A DNA stretch of 22,709 bases from a bacterium (GTDB taxonomy: Bacteria; Patescibacteriota; Minisyncoccia; Phycocordibacterales; UBA10002): positions 1 through 22,709 of the forward strand of contig JAUSFR010000086.1 of assembly GCA_030649775.1 (NCBI GenBank), in the 5' to 3' direction. The translations under genes were made by a program, and so were the position numbers. The notes under the pieces were generated by a model that searched no databases, was not told the DNA's origin, and saw only the letters and a program-made list of their open reading frames with translations. Every line of letters begins with the position of its first letter. Positions within the stretch are counted from its first letter, which is position 1. Below, in pieces: positions 1-6,456 of the stretch.

Positions 1-56
1 CGAGTGCCGTTAAAGAAGAAGCTAAAAAAGTAGCTAGTCAATTTCATACCCACTAG
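1..56 (+). CDS. C-terminal end of an off-window protein (partial)
   Basis: An open frame runs in from the left edge (first whole codon at 3) and stops at TAG 54-56, encoding the lysine/alanine-rich tail SAVKEEAKKVASQFHTH. The composition looks like a charged helical C-terminus. Seventeen codons are too few to identify the protein, and the frame could be open by chance. Confidence 0.3.
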   Translation, partial: SAVKEEAKKVASQFHTH

Positions 57-127
57 CCTATCGGAACCCTCAAAACTCGTCAAGGGGCTCACACAAAACT
101 GCACATCCCCTGCCCTATTTCTTTTTT

Positions 128-165
128 TTACTATAGGCTAATTCGTGCGAATTAGCCTATAGTAA
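128..165. repeat. 18-bp perfect palindrome with 2-nt loop
   Basis: Arms 128-145 and 148-165 are exact reverse complements (TTACTATAGGCTAATTCG and its complement) around TG. The T tract lies before the hairpin on the plus strand (122-129), so it is not a standard terminator in either direction. Its GAATTAG/TTCG wording resembles the dispersed TTCG-word repeats elsewhere in the window. The rest of 57-250, apart from the trpG terminator, shows no gene. Confidence 0.75.
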
Positions 166-194
166 GTCCGAAAAGTAACAATGTGTTTATGTAT

Positions 195-224
195 AAAAAA
201 GGCGCTTCTCGTGAGAGAAGCGCC
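195..224 (-). terminator. Intrinsic terminator of trpE-trpG
   Basis: A perfect 10-bp stem (201-210 with 215-224, loop GTGA) is followed on the minus strand by six T (200-195). It lies 26 bp past the trpG stop and ends the trpEG transcript. Confidence 0.9.
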
Positions 225-250
225 TGCGATAAAAGAACGAACAAGAAGTA

Positions 251-952
251 TCAACCCCACCCGCGTGTTCCTCGGATGAGACTTCTCGGCGCTTGACCAA
301 ATCCACAAGGAACTCTTTCCTCTACGGCCGGTTTGGCAACTACTGATGAGCGTGGCCGCACTTCAAACGAGAGGAAGTTTTGGAGTAGCTTACTTCCCTC
401 TTCGGTGAAGAGTGACTCGGGGTGGAACTGTACCCCGACGACACTTTTGTGCTCGGTGCTCTGAACGGCCATGATGACTCCATCCTCGCTCCATGCGGTT
501 TCAAGGAGCTTCGCTCGTGAGCTGTCCGTCTGTACCGCACACAATGAATGGTATCGGCATACGCTTAGTGGATTTCCGTTTACCCCTTCAAAGATTCCTT
601 GGCCACTGTGCATAACCTTGGAAATCTTGCCGTGCATCATTGTCGGTGCTTCCACAACCTCTGCCCCAAAGTACTCGGCAATCGCCTGAAACCCGAGGCA
701 AACTCCAAGAATGGGTACTCGGGTGATGAAGTGAGCAAGTACTTCCTTGAACAGCCATACCTCGCTTGGATGTCCTGGACCGGGCGAGAGTACAATGTGT
801 GTTGGTGAGAACCGCTCAATCGCTTCAATTGAAGCATCCGTACGAATGACATGAACTTCTGCGCCAATTCTACGGAGAAGAACGACGAGGTTGTAGGTAA
901 ATGAGTCGAAGTGGTCTACGACCACGACACGGTAGGTATGTATTCTTTTCAT
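251..952 (-). CDS. trpG: Anthranilate synthase glutamine amidotransferase subunit
   Basis: Glutaminase subunit that releases ammonia from glutamine for TrpE, making anthranilate from chorismate; cytoplasmic. This is a class I glutamine amidotransferase. The N-terminus has VVVVDHFDSFTYNLV (about 9-23), then SPGPGHP (56-62), the nucleophile elbow GVCLGFQ with Cys85, and VQFHPES with His177 and Glu179, so the triad is complete. It has 233 aa where about 190-200 is usual; the extra 35-aa Arg/Pro-rich tail has no recognised domain. The ATG at 952 was chosen because it begins just before the conserved strand and has GGA five bases upstream. A longer frame from 1054 would overlap trpE. It starts 10 bp after the trpE stop, so the two are probably translationally coupled. 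PabA is the alternative, but the partner and the T-box favour TrpG. Confidence 0.93.
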   Translation of the reverse strand: MKRIHTYRVVVVDHFDSFTYNLVVLLRRIGAEVHVIRTDASIEAIERFSPTHIVLSPGPGHPSEVWLFKEVLAHFITRVPILGVCLGFQAIAEYFGAEVVEAPTMMHGKISKVMHSGQGIFEGVNGNPLSVCRYHSLCAVQTDSSRAKLLETAWSEDGVIMAVQSTEHKSVVGVQFHPESLFTEEGSKLLQNFLSFEVRPRSSVVAKPAVEERVPCGFGQAPRSLIRGTRGWG

Positions 953-962
953 TTTTGTCCGT

Positions 963-2456
963 TCATTTGATGGCGAAACGTGTCGCCATAACGTCTTTGA
1001 GTTTTTGCGCGCAGTTGTTGTTCCCATTAGTGGTTGCCACGAGTCTAAGGGCATCGTAGACCGCCTGTGCTTTCATCAGTGTTTCGTTGTACTCCCCGTC
1101 CTCTGTAGAATCGGCAACGATGCCTCCGCCACTCTGCCAAGAGAGCGTGCCGTTAAGAATCATAGCGCTCCGAATGAGGATGCATGTCTCGGCTCCATCT
1201 TTCGTCACAAAGCCAAACGCTCCGCCATACGGTCCTCGCTCCGTCTTCTCTAGCAAAGCGATAATCTGCATCGCTCGAATCTTTGGGGCTCCTGAAAGCG
1301 TCCCTGCCGGACTTAAACCAAGGCTGGCAAGAAGTGGTGTTACCTCGGGAAGTGGTTTACCGACCACCTCTGAGACGATGTGCATAACCCTGCTGTAATT
1401 TTCCACCTGCATGAGTGTGGGAAGCATGATGGAATCAGCTTCACAGTATCTCCCGATGTCATTACGCGCGAGGTCTACAAGCATGCGGTGTTCGGCAAGC
1501 TCCTTTTCGTTGGTAATGAGTTTGCGCGCAAGTCTTGCATCTTCTTCCGGCGTGTTCCCGCGTCTTTCTGTCCCGGCGATTGGTCGAATACGCATTTTCT
1601 CATTGGTCACTTCCGCCATAACTTCGGGAGAAGACCCGACGAGCGTCATGTTCCGACACGCCTTACCGAAGCGCATGTGGAACATATAGGGCGAAGGATT
1701 CCCTGCTCGCAGATTGCGATACAGCATAAGTCCGTCACCTACGTAGGGAACCGAAAAGCGTTGCGAAAGGACAACCTGGAAGATGTCACCTTTTTTGATG
1801 AAGGATTTTGCTTTCCTCACCATCGCGTAGTATTCCTCGGGTGTCATGTTTGAAGTGACTTCCTCAAGCTTCACCGACTCGCTTGTTGGTGGCGAAAGAC
1901 GTACGTTGTCCATTGTGTTAAGTTCAGCTTGCGCCGCAGTATACACCTCGAATTCAGACCCCTTGGTTGGTGTGCGTACGTTCACAATTTTGTACGTCAG
2001 CCCGTCAACATGGTCGAAGGCAACCACCTTTCGGAAAGCGTAGAAACACGCCTTAGGAACGCGAAACGGGTCAGTCGAGTTCGTCTCGACGGTTTTCTCG
2101 ATAAGTGAGGTAATTTCGTAACCGATAAAACCGACAGGTCCACCACTATAGGGAAGTAACTTGTGCTTGGGGGGTGAGTACAATGAGAGTTCCTTGTCGA
2201 AACGCTCAATGTCCTCAAACGTTTCAAGCACAATAGCTTTGCGTTCAGCACCGGAGCAGACAAACGTAAAACGTCCATTCTTGCCGTAATTTGCTCCTTC
2301 GAGAAAACAGACGGGTTCCGTTGAAGAACGGAGCAAATGCGCGTACACATCTAGCGGGTCGAGCGTGCTTTTCACAACTGAAATGACGGGACAATAGCCC
2401 CGACCTTCTCGGCGTGATGTGGAAGATGTCTGTTGGAATTTCTGATAGTCAGTCAT
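963..2456 (-). CDS. trpE: Anthranilate synthase component I
   Basis: Converts chorismate plus ammonia to anthranilate, the first committed step to tryptophan; works with TrpG. At 497 aa it is close to the usual length. The N-terminal regulatory half has FLEGANYGKNGRFTFV (51-66), in the place of the Trp-binding LLES region. The C-terminal chorismate-binding domain has NPSPYMFHM (253-261), GSSPEVMAE (274-282), IRPIAGTERRG (290-300), LARNDIGR (329-336), the catalytic-region His in SRVMHIVSEVVGK (355-367), GTLSGAPKIRAM (385-396), GPYGGAFG (408-415) and GGGIVADSTEDGEYNETL (443-460). PabB or isochorismate synthase is less likely given the NPSPYMF motif, the trpG neighbour and a leader suited to tRNA-Trp. 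No strong Shine-Dalgarno precedes ATG 2456. The upstream leader of about 470 nt holds a T-box. No other trp gene lies in the window. Confidence 0.93.
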   Translation of the reverse strand: MTDYQKFQQTSSTSRREGRGYCPVISVVKSTLDPLDVYAHLLRSSTEPVCFLEGANYGKNGRFTFVCSGAERKAIVLETFEDIERFDKELSLYSPPKHKLLPYSGGPVGFIGYEITSLIEKTVETNSTDPFRVPKACFYAFRKVVAFDHVDGLTYKIVNVRTPTKGSEFEVYTAAQAELNTMDNVRLSPPTSESVKLEEVTSNMTPEEYYAMVRKAKSFIKKGDIFQVVLSQRFSVPYVGDGLMLYRNLRAGNPSPYMFHMRFGKACRNMTLVGSSPEVMAEVTNEKMRIRPIAGTERRGNTPEEDARLARKLITNEKELAEHRMLVDLARNDIGRYCEADSIMLPTLMQVENYSRVMHIVSEVVGKPLPEVTPLLASLGLSPAGTLSGAPKIRAMQIIALLEKTERGPYGGAFGFVTKDGAETCILIRSAMILNGTLSWQSGGGIVADSTEDGEYNETLMKAQAVYDALRLVATTNGNNNCAQKLKDVMATRFAIK

Positions 2457-2460
2457 ACGT

Positions 2461-2580
2461 TTTGTAGTTAGTTGTCAAAGAGCCCTCACAAAGAACTCAT
2501 GGCTAAACACTTTTCAGAAAAGTGTCGCCCGAACAGATTTTTCAAATCTGTTCTAGGGGGATTTCGCACATTTTGTGCAA
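2461..2580 (-). other. Post-terminator trpE leader with successive hairpins
   Basis: Between the attenuator and trpE the read-through RNA would fold into GCACA/TGTGC, a perfect 10-bp hairpin 2553-2544/2540-2531 with a three-base loop, and ACACTTT/AAAGTGT near 2525-2508. None has a T tract on the coding strand. No gene lies here, and no good Shine-Dalgarno precedes ATG 2456. The role is unknown; mRNA stabilisation or a translation-level control is possible. Confidence 0.6.
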
Positions 2581-2581
2581 C

Positions 2582-2634
2582 AAAAAATCCCACCCTCATT
2601 GTGCAATGCAAAATTGCGCAATAAGGGCGGGATT
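2582..2634 (-). terminator. Attenuator terminator of the trp T-box leader
   Basis: The 20-bp stem (2634-2615 with 2605-2586; one C-A mismatch and two G-U pairs), loop about 9 nt, is followed by T6 at 2587-2582. It is mutually exclusive with the antiterminator and lies 125 nt before trpE. Confidence 0.88.
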
Positions 2635-2820
2635 CAAAATTCCCACGGTGCCACCTCATTTTAGGAAAATTCGAAATCCGAATATCGAAATTCGAAAAAT
2701 CCATCTTTCATCAGCTCGTACTCCTTGCGGAAGACACTGATTAGCCCATGGTTACGGGGGCTTCCGGGCACTCACCATGAAATATGAATCATATAACATG
2801 AAGCATACTATCAGAGCAAG
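2582..2820 (-). promoter_or_regulatory. T-box riboswitch, probably tRNA-Trp responsive
   Basis: On the minus strand the T-box core GAGGTGGCACCGTGGGA (2657-2641) can form an antiterminator: ATGAGG (2659-2654) with CCTTAT (2626-2621), a seven-base bulge TGGCACC (2653-2647), and GTGGGA (2646-2641) with TCCCGC (2632-2627). The same 3' strand instead forms a 20-bp terminator stem (2634-2615 with 2605-2586, one mismatch) followed by T6. The bulge UGGC would pair with a tRNA ending GCCA, matching discriminator G of tRNA-Trp. A Stem I candidate runs from about 2820 to 2732: CTGAT/ATCAG (2814-2810, 2741-2737), an AGTA box at 2809-2806, GCTTC/GAAGC (2804-2800, 2764-2760), and UGG at 2748-2746 on the specifier side. 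The antiterminator/terminator switch is strong; the Stem I assignment is tentative. Confidence 0.85.
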
Positions 2821-2929
2821 AGCCACCTTTTCCGTCTTACGACGGAAGATTCGGACCCAGCCTTGAGTACGCCAACTGACGCTCAAGATCCGAAAGGTTT
2901 TACTTAATTACAACGGTCTTCTGCTTTTG

Positions 2930-2957
2930 AGCGTAGCATAGCCATATTTGTTGTCAA
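2930..2957 (-). promoter_or_regulatory. Promoter of the trpEG leader
   Basis: TTGACA at 2957-2952, a 16-bp spacer, then TGC plus TACGCT (2938-2930), giving a transcript start near 2923. The consensus -35 and the TG extension are convincing; the -10 itself is only half consensus. The hairpin with a GTAA tetraloop at 2849-2832 and the CTTGAG/CTCAAG stem around 2888-2862 fall between this promoter and the T-box Stem I. Confidence 0.6.
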
Positions 2958-2997
2958 GTATCCCTTGGCGAGAAGAGTATTCCCGCACGTTCCCGAA

Positions 2998-3033
2998 ACA
3001 AAAAGGGTCTCCCGCGACAAGCGCAGGAGACTC
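2998..3033 (-). terminator. Terminator of the IMPase-like gene
   Basis: Stem 3022-3031 with 3007-3016 (10 bp, one wobble on the minus strand), loop five bases, then CCTTTTTGTTT on the minus strand. It lies 22 bp past the stop at 3056 and separates that gene from the trp promoter. Confidence 0.85.
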
Positions 3034-3055
3034 TTGAAAAAGTAGGTTAGGGTGC

Positions 3056-4237
3056 TTAAAAGAAACCCGTAACCTCGCGATATTGATGCTGCTGGAGCAC
3101 GTGGAGAATGCATTCATTGTCGTGGCGCAGTACCACCATCATGCAACGAAACTGACTGGGTCGCTCAAAGTGCTGGAGTCGGCTGATGTCCAAATAGGTT
3201 CTGCTCTCACTTCGACAGAAGAGGCTGTAGGCCGGAGAGGTGGACATCAACATTCCGTACTTGGTCCACGGCCGTTCAAGGGATATCTCAAACGCGCGGA
3301 GCGCTTGCTCCCCTTCCTTGTTCTTCGCGTACTTCACAAACGCGAGCCAGTGCATCCATTCGCCGATTTTCTCGCCGTTCGCGAGGATAAAGCCGACTCG
3401 ACCATACTGCTCGCCTTGTAACTCAGACAGGTAGAGTGTTCGTGGTGGTCCCGGTGGCTTCGTGTGGTGCAAATACTTATCCGATTTTATTTCCCGAGGA
3501 AAGATCTCGCTGTCGTTGAAGTTTTCAAGATACCCCTCCTTTCCGAGGAAGGTGACAAAGCGCTTGCAGTCATCCGGTGAGTAGTGGAGCTGGCGAGCGC
3601 ACGGAAACGGGAGGACAGTACCCTCGTGAACGATACGCGTGAGGGTAAGTTGCTCGTTTGAAGGGTCGGAGAACTCTTTAAGCTTATAGGCGAAAACTCC
3701 GATGTCGGAGGCGACGTACAACATACCGGTGATGTAACCAAGAACAACCGAAAACACTACCTCCCCTTTGCGCACGCAAGTAATGGCGCCGGTGGAGGCG
3801 GTAATGGTCGCGGGGGCCTCAAACATTTCTTCCCATACCTTCACCGGGTCGCACCGCTCAAGGAGTGTTCCGATTTTTTCGGTCGGGTCGTTCTGCGAAA
3901 TTTTCCTGAAAAAAGCTTCAAGCTGAATTGAACGGTCGGTTGGGTCGCAGAAAAACATAAGAGGTTGCTTAATCGGGTCGGAATCGGTTGGCCATCGCCG
4001 ATGCGCTTGACTGTCAAGCTCTTCGGTAATGAGTATCGCGTGTTTATCATAAGCCTCTAACCGGCCAGAGATGGTGAGTTCGGTAATCGCGTCGAGTCCG
4101 AGCGTGTCGCCATCTTTTCCCTTTCCGTATGCCACTTTTCGCAGTGTTTCGGAGGCGCATGCCTCCATAAGGGCTCGCCAAGCGCCGACAAGCGCGTTGA
4201 TACAGACGTCGCAGTAAGCACGTTCAATGCCTTGCAT
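3056..4237 (-). CDS. Inositol monophosphatase/FBPase-like superfamily protein
   Basis: Probable metal-dependent sugar or inositol phosphatase; the substrate is unknown. The visible signature is that of the Li-sensitive phosphatase fold: an acidic DAITEL segment (49-54), the metal-binding pair in ILITEELD (EE at 72-73) and FFCDPTDRS (96-103), in the position of the family motif DPIDGT. The usual second motif near the C-terminus (WD.AA) is not evident, so the second metal site may differ. The 393 aa exceed the typical 260-330. No signal peptide or membrane helix is seen. The start is supported by GGAGG about nine bases upstream. It is a single gene with its own promoter and terminator. The assignment rests on two short motifs; a catalytically altered relative is possible. 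Confidence 0.5.
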   Translation of the reverse strand: MQGIERAYCDVCINALVGAWRALMEACASETLRKVAYGKGKDGDTLGLDAITELTISGRLEAYDKHAILITEELDSQAHRRWPTDSDPIKQPLMFFCDPTDRSIQLEAFFRKISQNDPTEKIGTLLERCDPVKVWEEMFEAPATITASTGAITCVRKGEVVFSVVLGYITGMLYVASDIGVFAYKLKEFSDPSNEQLTLTRIVHEGTVLPFPCARQLHYSPDDCKRFVTFLGKEGYLENFNDSEIFPREIKSDKYLHHTKPPGPPRTLYLSELQGEQYGRVGFILANGEKIGEWMHWLAFVKYAKNKEGEQALRAFEISLERPWTKYGMLMSTSPAYSLFCRSESRTYLDISRLQHFERPSQFRCMMVVLRHDNECILHVLQQHQYREVTGFF

Positions 4238-4300
4238 ATTTTATTTCCTCCAATGGTGTGGTTTTGACAAAGAAAACCGTTGTGGTTGAGAACTAAATCA

Positions 4301-4328
4301 ACTCTAACGCCCTCCAAAAATCTGTCAA
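4301..4328 (-). promoter_or_regulatory. Promoter of the IMPase-like gene
   Basis: TTGACA (4328-4323), 16-bp spacer, TAGAGT (4306-4301). The start near 4294 would give a leader of about 57 nt, with GGAGG before the ATG. Confidence 0.6.
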
Positions 4329-4335
4329 GGTTATG

Positions 4336-4437
4336 CGGGGTTTCCCGAAATTTTTCTGGAGTAAACCCCGAAAATATGGCATTATAAGGGCTCCACCGTC
4401 AAAACCCCCACACCAAACAAGCGTTTGATGTGGGGGT
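4336..4437. other. Two hairpins in the divergent intergenic region
   Basis: CGGGGTTT 4336-4343 pairs with 4363-4370 around a 19-nt loop. A 14-bp stem at 4404-4417/4422-4435 is perfect on the minus strand apart from one G-U pair and carries one mismatch on the plus strand. The second is followed by TAAAAAA on plus and by only four T on minus. No gene upstream on either strand needs a terminator here, so these may be operators or 5' structural elements. Confidence 0.6.
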
Positions 4438-4455
4438 AAAAAACGGCTCAAACAC

Positions 4456-4461
4456 TATACT
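4456..4461 (+). promoter_or_regulatory. Candidate -10 of the ABC transporter gene
   Basis: TATACT ends two bases before the ATG at 4464. Initiation from it would begin inside the first codons and favour the second ATG at 4476. No clear -35 is present. Confidence 0.4.
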
Positions 4462-4463
4462 TT

Positions 4464-6362
4464 ATGGAAAAAATCATGTATCCAAAAGTCCGACTAAGGG
4501 ACATTCTCAAGACCTTTTGGAAGGCCATACGACCTTACCAGTGGCTCCTTTTTATCGTGGTCGTTTCCATCGTTATCGTAAATATAGCCGAAGTCATCAC
4601 CCCGCTGTATTACAAGCGGTTCTTTGACACGATTATCTCCGCAACCGACAAATCAGCCGTAGAGCACTCACTCGTACAGACTATCTTTCTCATCTTCGGA
4701 TTAAACGGCATTGTGTGGCTCGGTTACCGCGTCGCCACGTTCGTGGAGAATCGGTTCTTGACCAAAGTTTCCGCCATCCTCCGCCAAAACGCGTTTGACT
4801 ATCTCTTGCGCCATTCCTACTCATTTTTCAGCAACAACTTCACCGGTGCTCTCGTTCAACGGGTAAACCGACTCGCCCGCTCGTTTGACCGATTGAGTGA
4901 CAAGGTTATCTGGAATGTTATTCCCCTCTTCGTGAAGATTGTGGGCGTCGGCGTCGTGCTGTACTTTTTGAAGCCTTTGGTCGCGGGAGTGATGCTCGGC
5001 TGGGCAATTCTTTTCATTCTGTTCAACTACGCCGTATCGGTGTGGAAGCTCAAGTACGATATCCGCGTCTCCGAAGCCGATTCACGGACAACCGGTGTCC
5101 TCGCGGACGACATCACGAACCACCACTCAATCCAGCTTTTTACCCGTGTGGAGAGTGAGACTTCCCTCTTCCGAGAGGTGACGGAGGCGCAGGCGTCTTC
5201 ACACAAAATATCCCTTGATATAAGCGCGTTCGTAGAGGCGGTGCAGGCTCTGCTCATCGTCACCATTGAATTCGCCATCTTTTACCTCGCTATCGGTTAC
5301 TGGACGCACGATATCGTTACGGTTGGCTTCTTTGTCTTGCTTCAAGCGTACATTCTCGGTCTTACCCATCGGTTGTGGGAATTCTCGCGCGTTATCCGCG
5401 ATATCTATGAGAGCTACGCGGATGCAAAAGAAATGGTGGAAATTATGACCCTCCCCCATGAAATCAGAGACCGTAGAGGCGCGCAGGCGCTTTCGGTGCA
5501 GTCGGGAGAGGTTTCATTTAAAGATGTTTCTTTCAGTTTTAACCAAACGAGGGAAGTATTTACCGATTTTAATCTCACGATTGCATCGGGAGAGAAAATC
5601 GCGCTGGTGGGTCCCTCTGGCGCCGGAAAATCAACCATCGTAAAGCTCCTGCTTCGCCTCCACGAGCCATCGGAGGGTGCCATCACGGTTGACGGCACCG
5701 CTATCGGTGACGTAACACTGGAGAGCCTTCGAGACGCGATTGCGCTTGTACCACAAGACACCCTCCTCTTTCACCGAAGCCTGATGGATAACATCCGCTA
5801 CGGACGGGAAAATGCGACCGACGAGGAAGTTCGGCAGGCGGCGACGCTTGCCCACTGCGACGACTTTATTGATAACCTTCAAGGTGGCTTTGAGACCTTT
5901 GTGGGAGAGCGCGGTATCAAGCTTTCGGGAGGAGAGCGCCAGCGTGTTGCCATCGCGCGCGCCATTCTGAAAAACGCGCCCATACTCGTGCTTGACGAGG
6001 CAACCTCCAGTCTTGATTCCCATTCCGAAATGCTTATCCAAGATGCCTTGGATACCCTGATGAAAGGAAAAACCGTCATTGTTATCGCTCACCGGCTCTC
6101 CACCATCCGAAAAATGGACCGCATTGTCGTCATTGATGGCGGAAAAATCGTGGAAACAGGCACCCACGACGGACTGCTTGCAAACGAAGGAGGACTTTAC
6201 AAGAAGCTTTGGATGTTGCAGGCTGGTGGATTCATACAGGACACCGAAGGAAACACGAACTCACGCAAACGGTCTCGTCTTCTTTCACAAAAAGATGAGG
6301 AAGAAGTACCTGCGGAGACTGACGAATTTACCTCACCGACACACCCCACCGAGGGTCTCTAG
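4464..6362 (+). CDS. ABC exporter, fused permease and ATPase
   Basis: Homodimer-forming half transporter in the inner membrane that exports lipid, drug or peptide; substrate unknown. The N-terminal half (about 20-320) is a type-I exporter membrane domain with roughly six helices, for example 27-50, 68-92, 150-172, 173-195, 258-280 and 282-304. The nucleotide-binding domain has Walker A GPSGAGKST (383-391), Q-loop LVPQD with Gln431, signature LSGGERQR (487-494), Walker B ILVLDE (507-512), D-loop SSLDS and H-loop His543. All catalytic residues are intact. A 40-residue charged tail rich in S, R, E and T follows the domain and is unusual. ATG 4476 (MYPKVRL) is an alternative start, since a TATACT box lies immediately before 4464. 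No terminator is evident before tsaD. Confidence 0.93.
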   Translation: MEKIMYPKVRLRDILKTFWKAIRPYQWLLFIVVVSIVIVNIAEVITPLYYKRFFDTIISATDKSAVEHSLVQTIFLIFGLNGIVWLGYRVATFVENRFLTKVSAILRQNAFDYLLRHSYSFFSNNFTGALVQRVNRLARSFDRLSDKVIWNVIPLFVKIVGVGVVLYFLKPLVAGVMLGWAILFILFNYAVSVWKLKYDIRVSEADSRTTGVLADDITNHHSIQLFTRVESETSLFREVTEAQASSHKISLDISAFVEAVQALLIVTIEFAIFYLAIGYWTHDIVTVGFFVLLQAYILGLTHRLWEFSRVIRDIYESYADAKEMVEIMTLPHEIRDRRGAQALSVQSGEVSFKDVSFSFNQTREVFTDFNLTIASGEKIALVGPSGAGKSTIVKLLLRLHEPSEGAITVDGTAIGDVTLESLRDAIALVPQDTLLFHRSLMDNIRYGRENATDEEVRQAATLAHCDDFIDNLQGGFETFVGERGIKLSGGERQRVAIARAILKNAPILVLDEATSSLDSHSEMLIQDALDTLMKGKTVIVIAHRLSTIRKMDRIVVIDGGKIVETGTHDGLLANEGGLYKKLWMLQAGGFIQDTEGNTNSRKRSRLLSQKDEEEVPAETDEFTSPTHPTEGL

Positions 6363-6378
6363 AACAAAAAACCTGCAG

Positions 6379-6420
6379 TGTCCTTTATACCGTTTCTATA
6401 GGACATCTACGTAAAGGACA
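6379..6420. repeat. 9-bp inverted repeat between ABC gene and tsaD
   Basis: TGTCCTTTA (6379-6387) and TAAAGGACA (6412-6420) enclose 24 bases, with an internal GGAC that offers an alternative pairing. No T tract follows. It may be a weak structural element or the remains of a palindromic repeat. Confidence 0.5.
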
Positions 6421-6456
6421 GTAAATTATGGCTAATTTAAAGTCTATTTTCTGCTT

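Noticed and set aside
128..165. Terminator for the off-window plus-strand gene
   Set aside because: The perfect hairpin is not followed by a T tract on the plus strand; the T run comes before it.
953..1054. Longer trpG start at 1054
   Set aside because: The extra 34 residues overlap the end of trpE and precede the conserved N-terminal strand; ATG 952 has GGA at proper spacing.
2486..2740. Short frames on both strands of the trp leader
   Set aside because: They coincide with the palindromic terminator and hairpins, which create mirrored open frames; no ribosome site or motif supports them.
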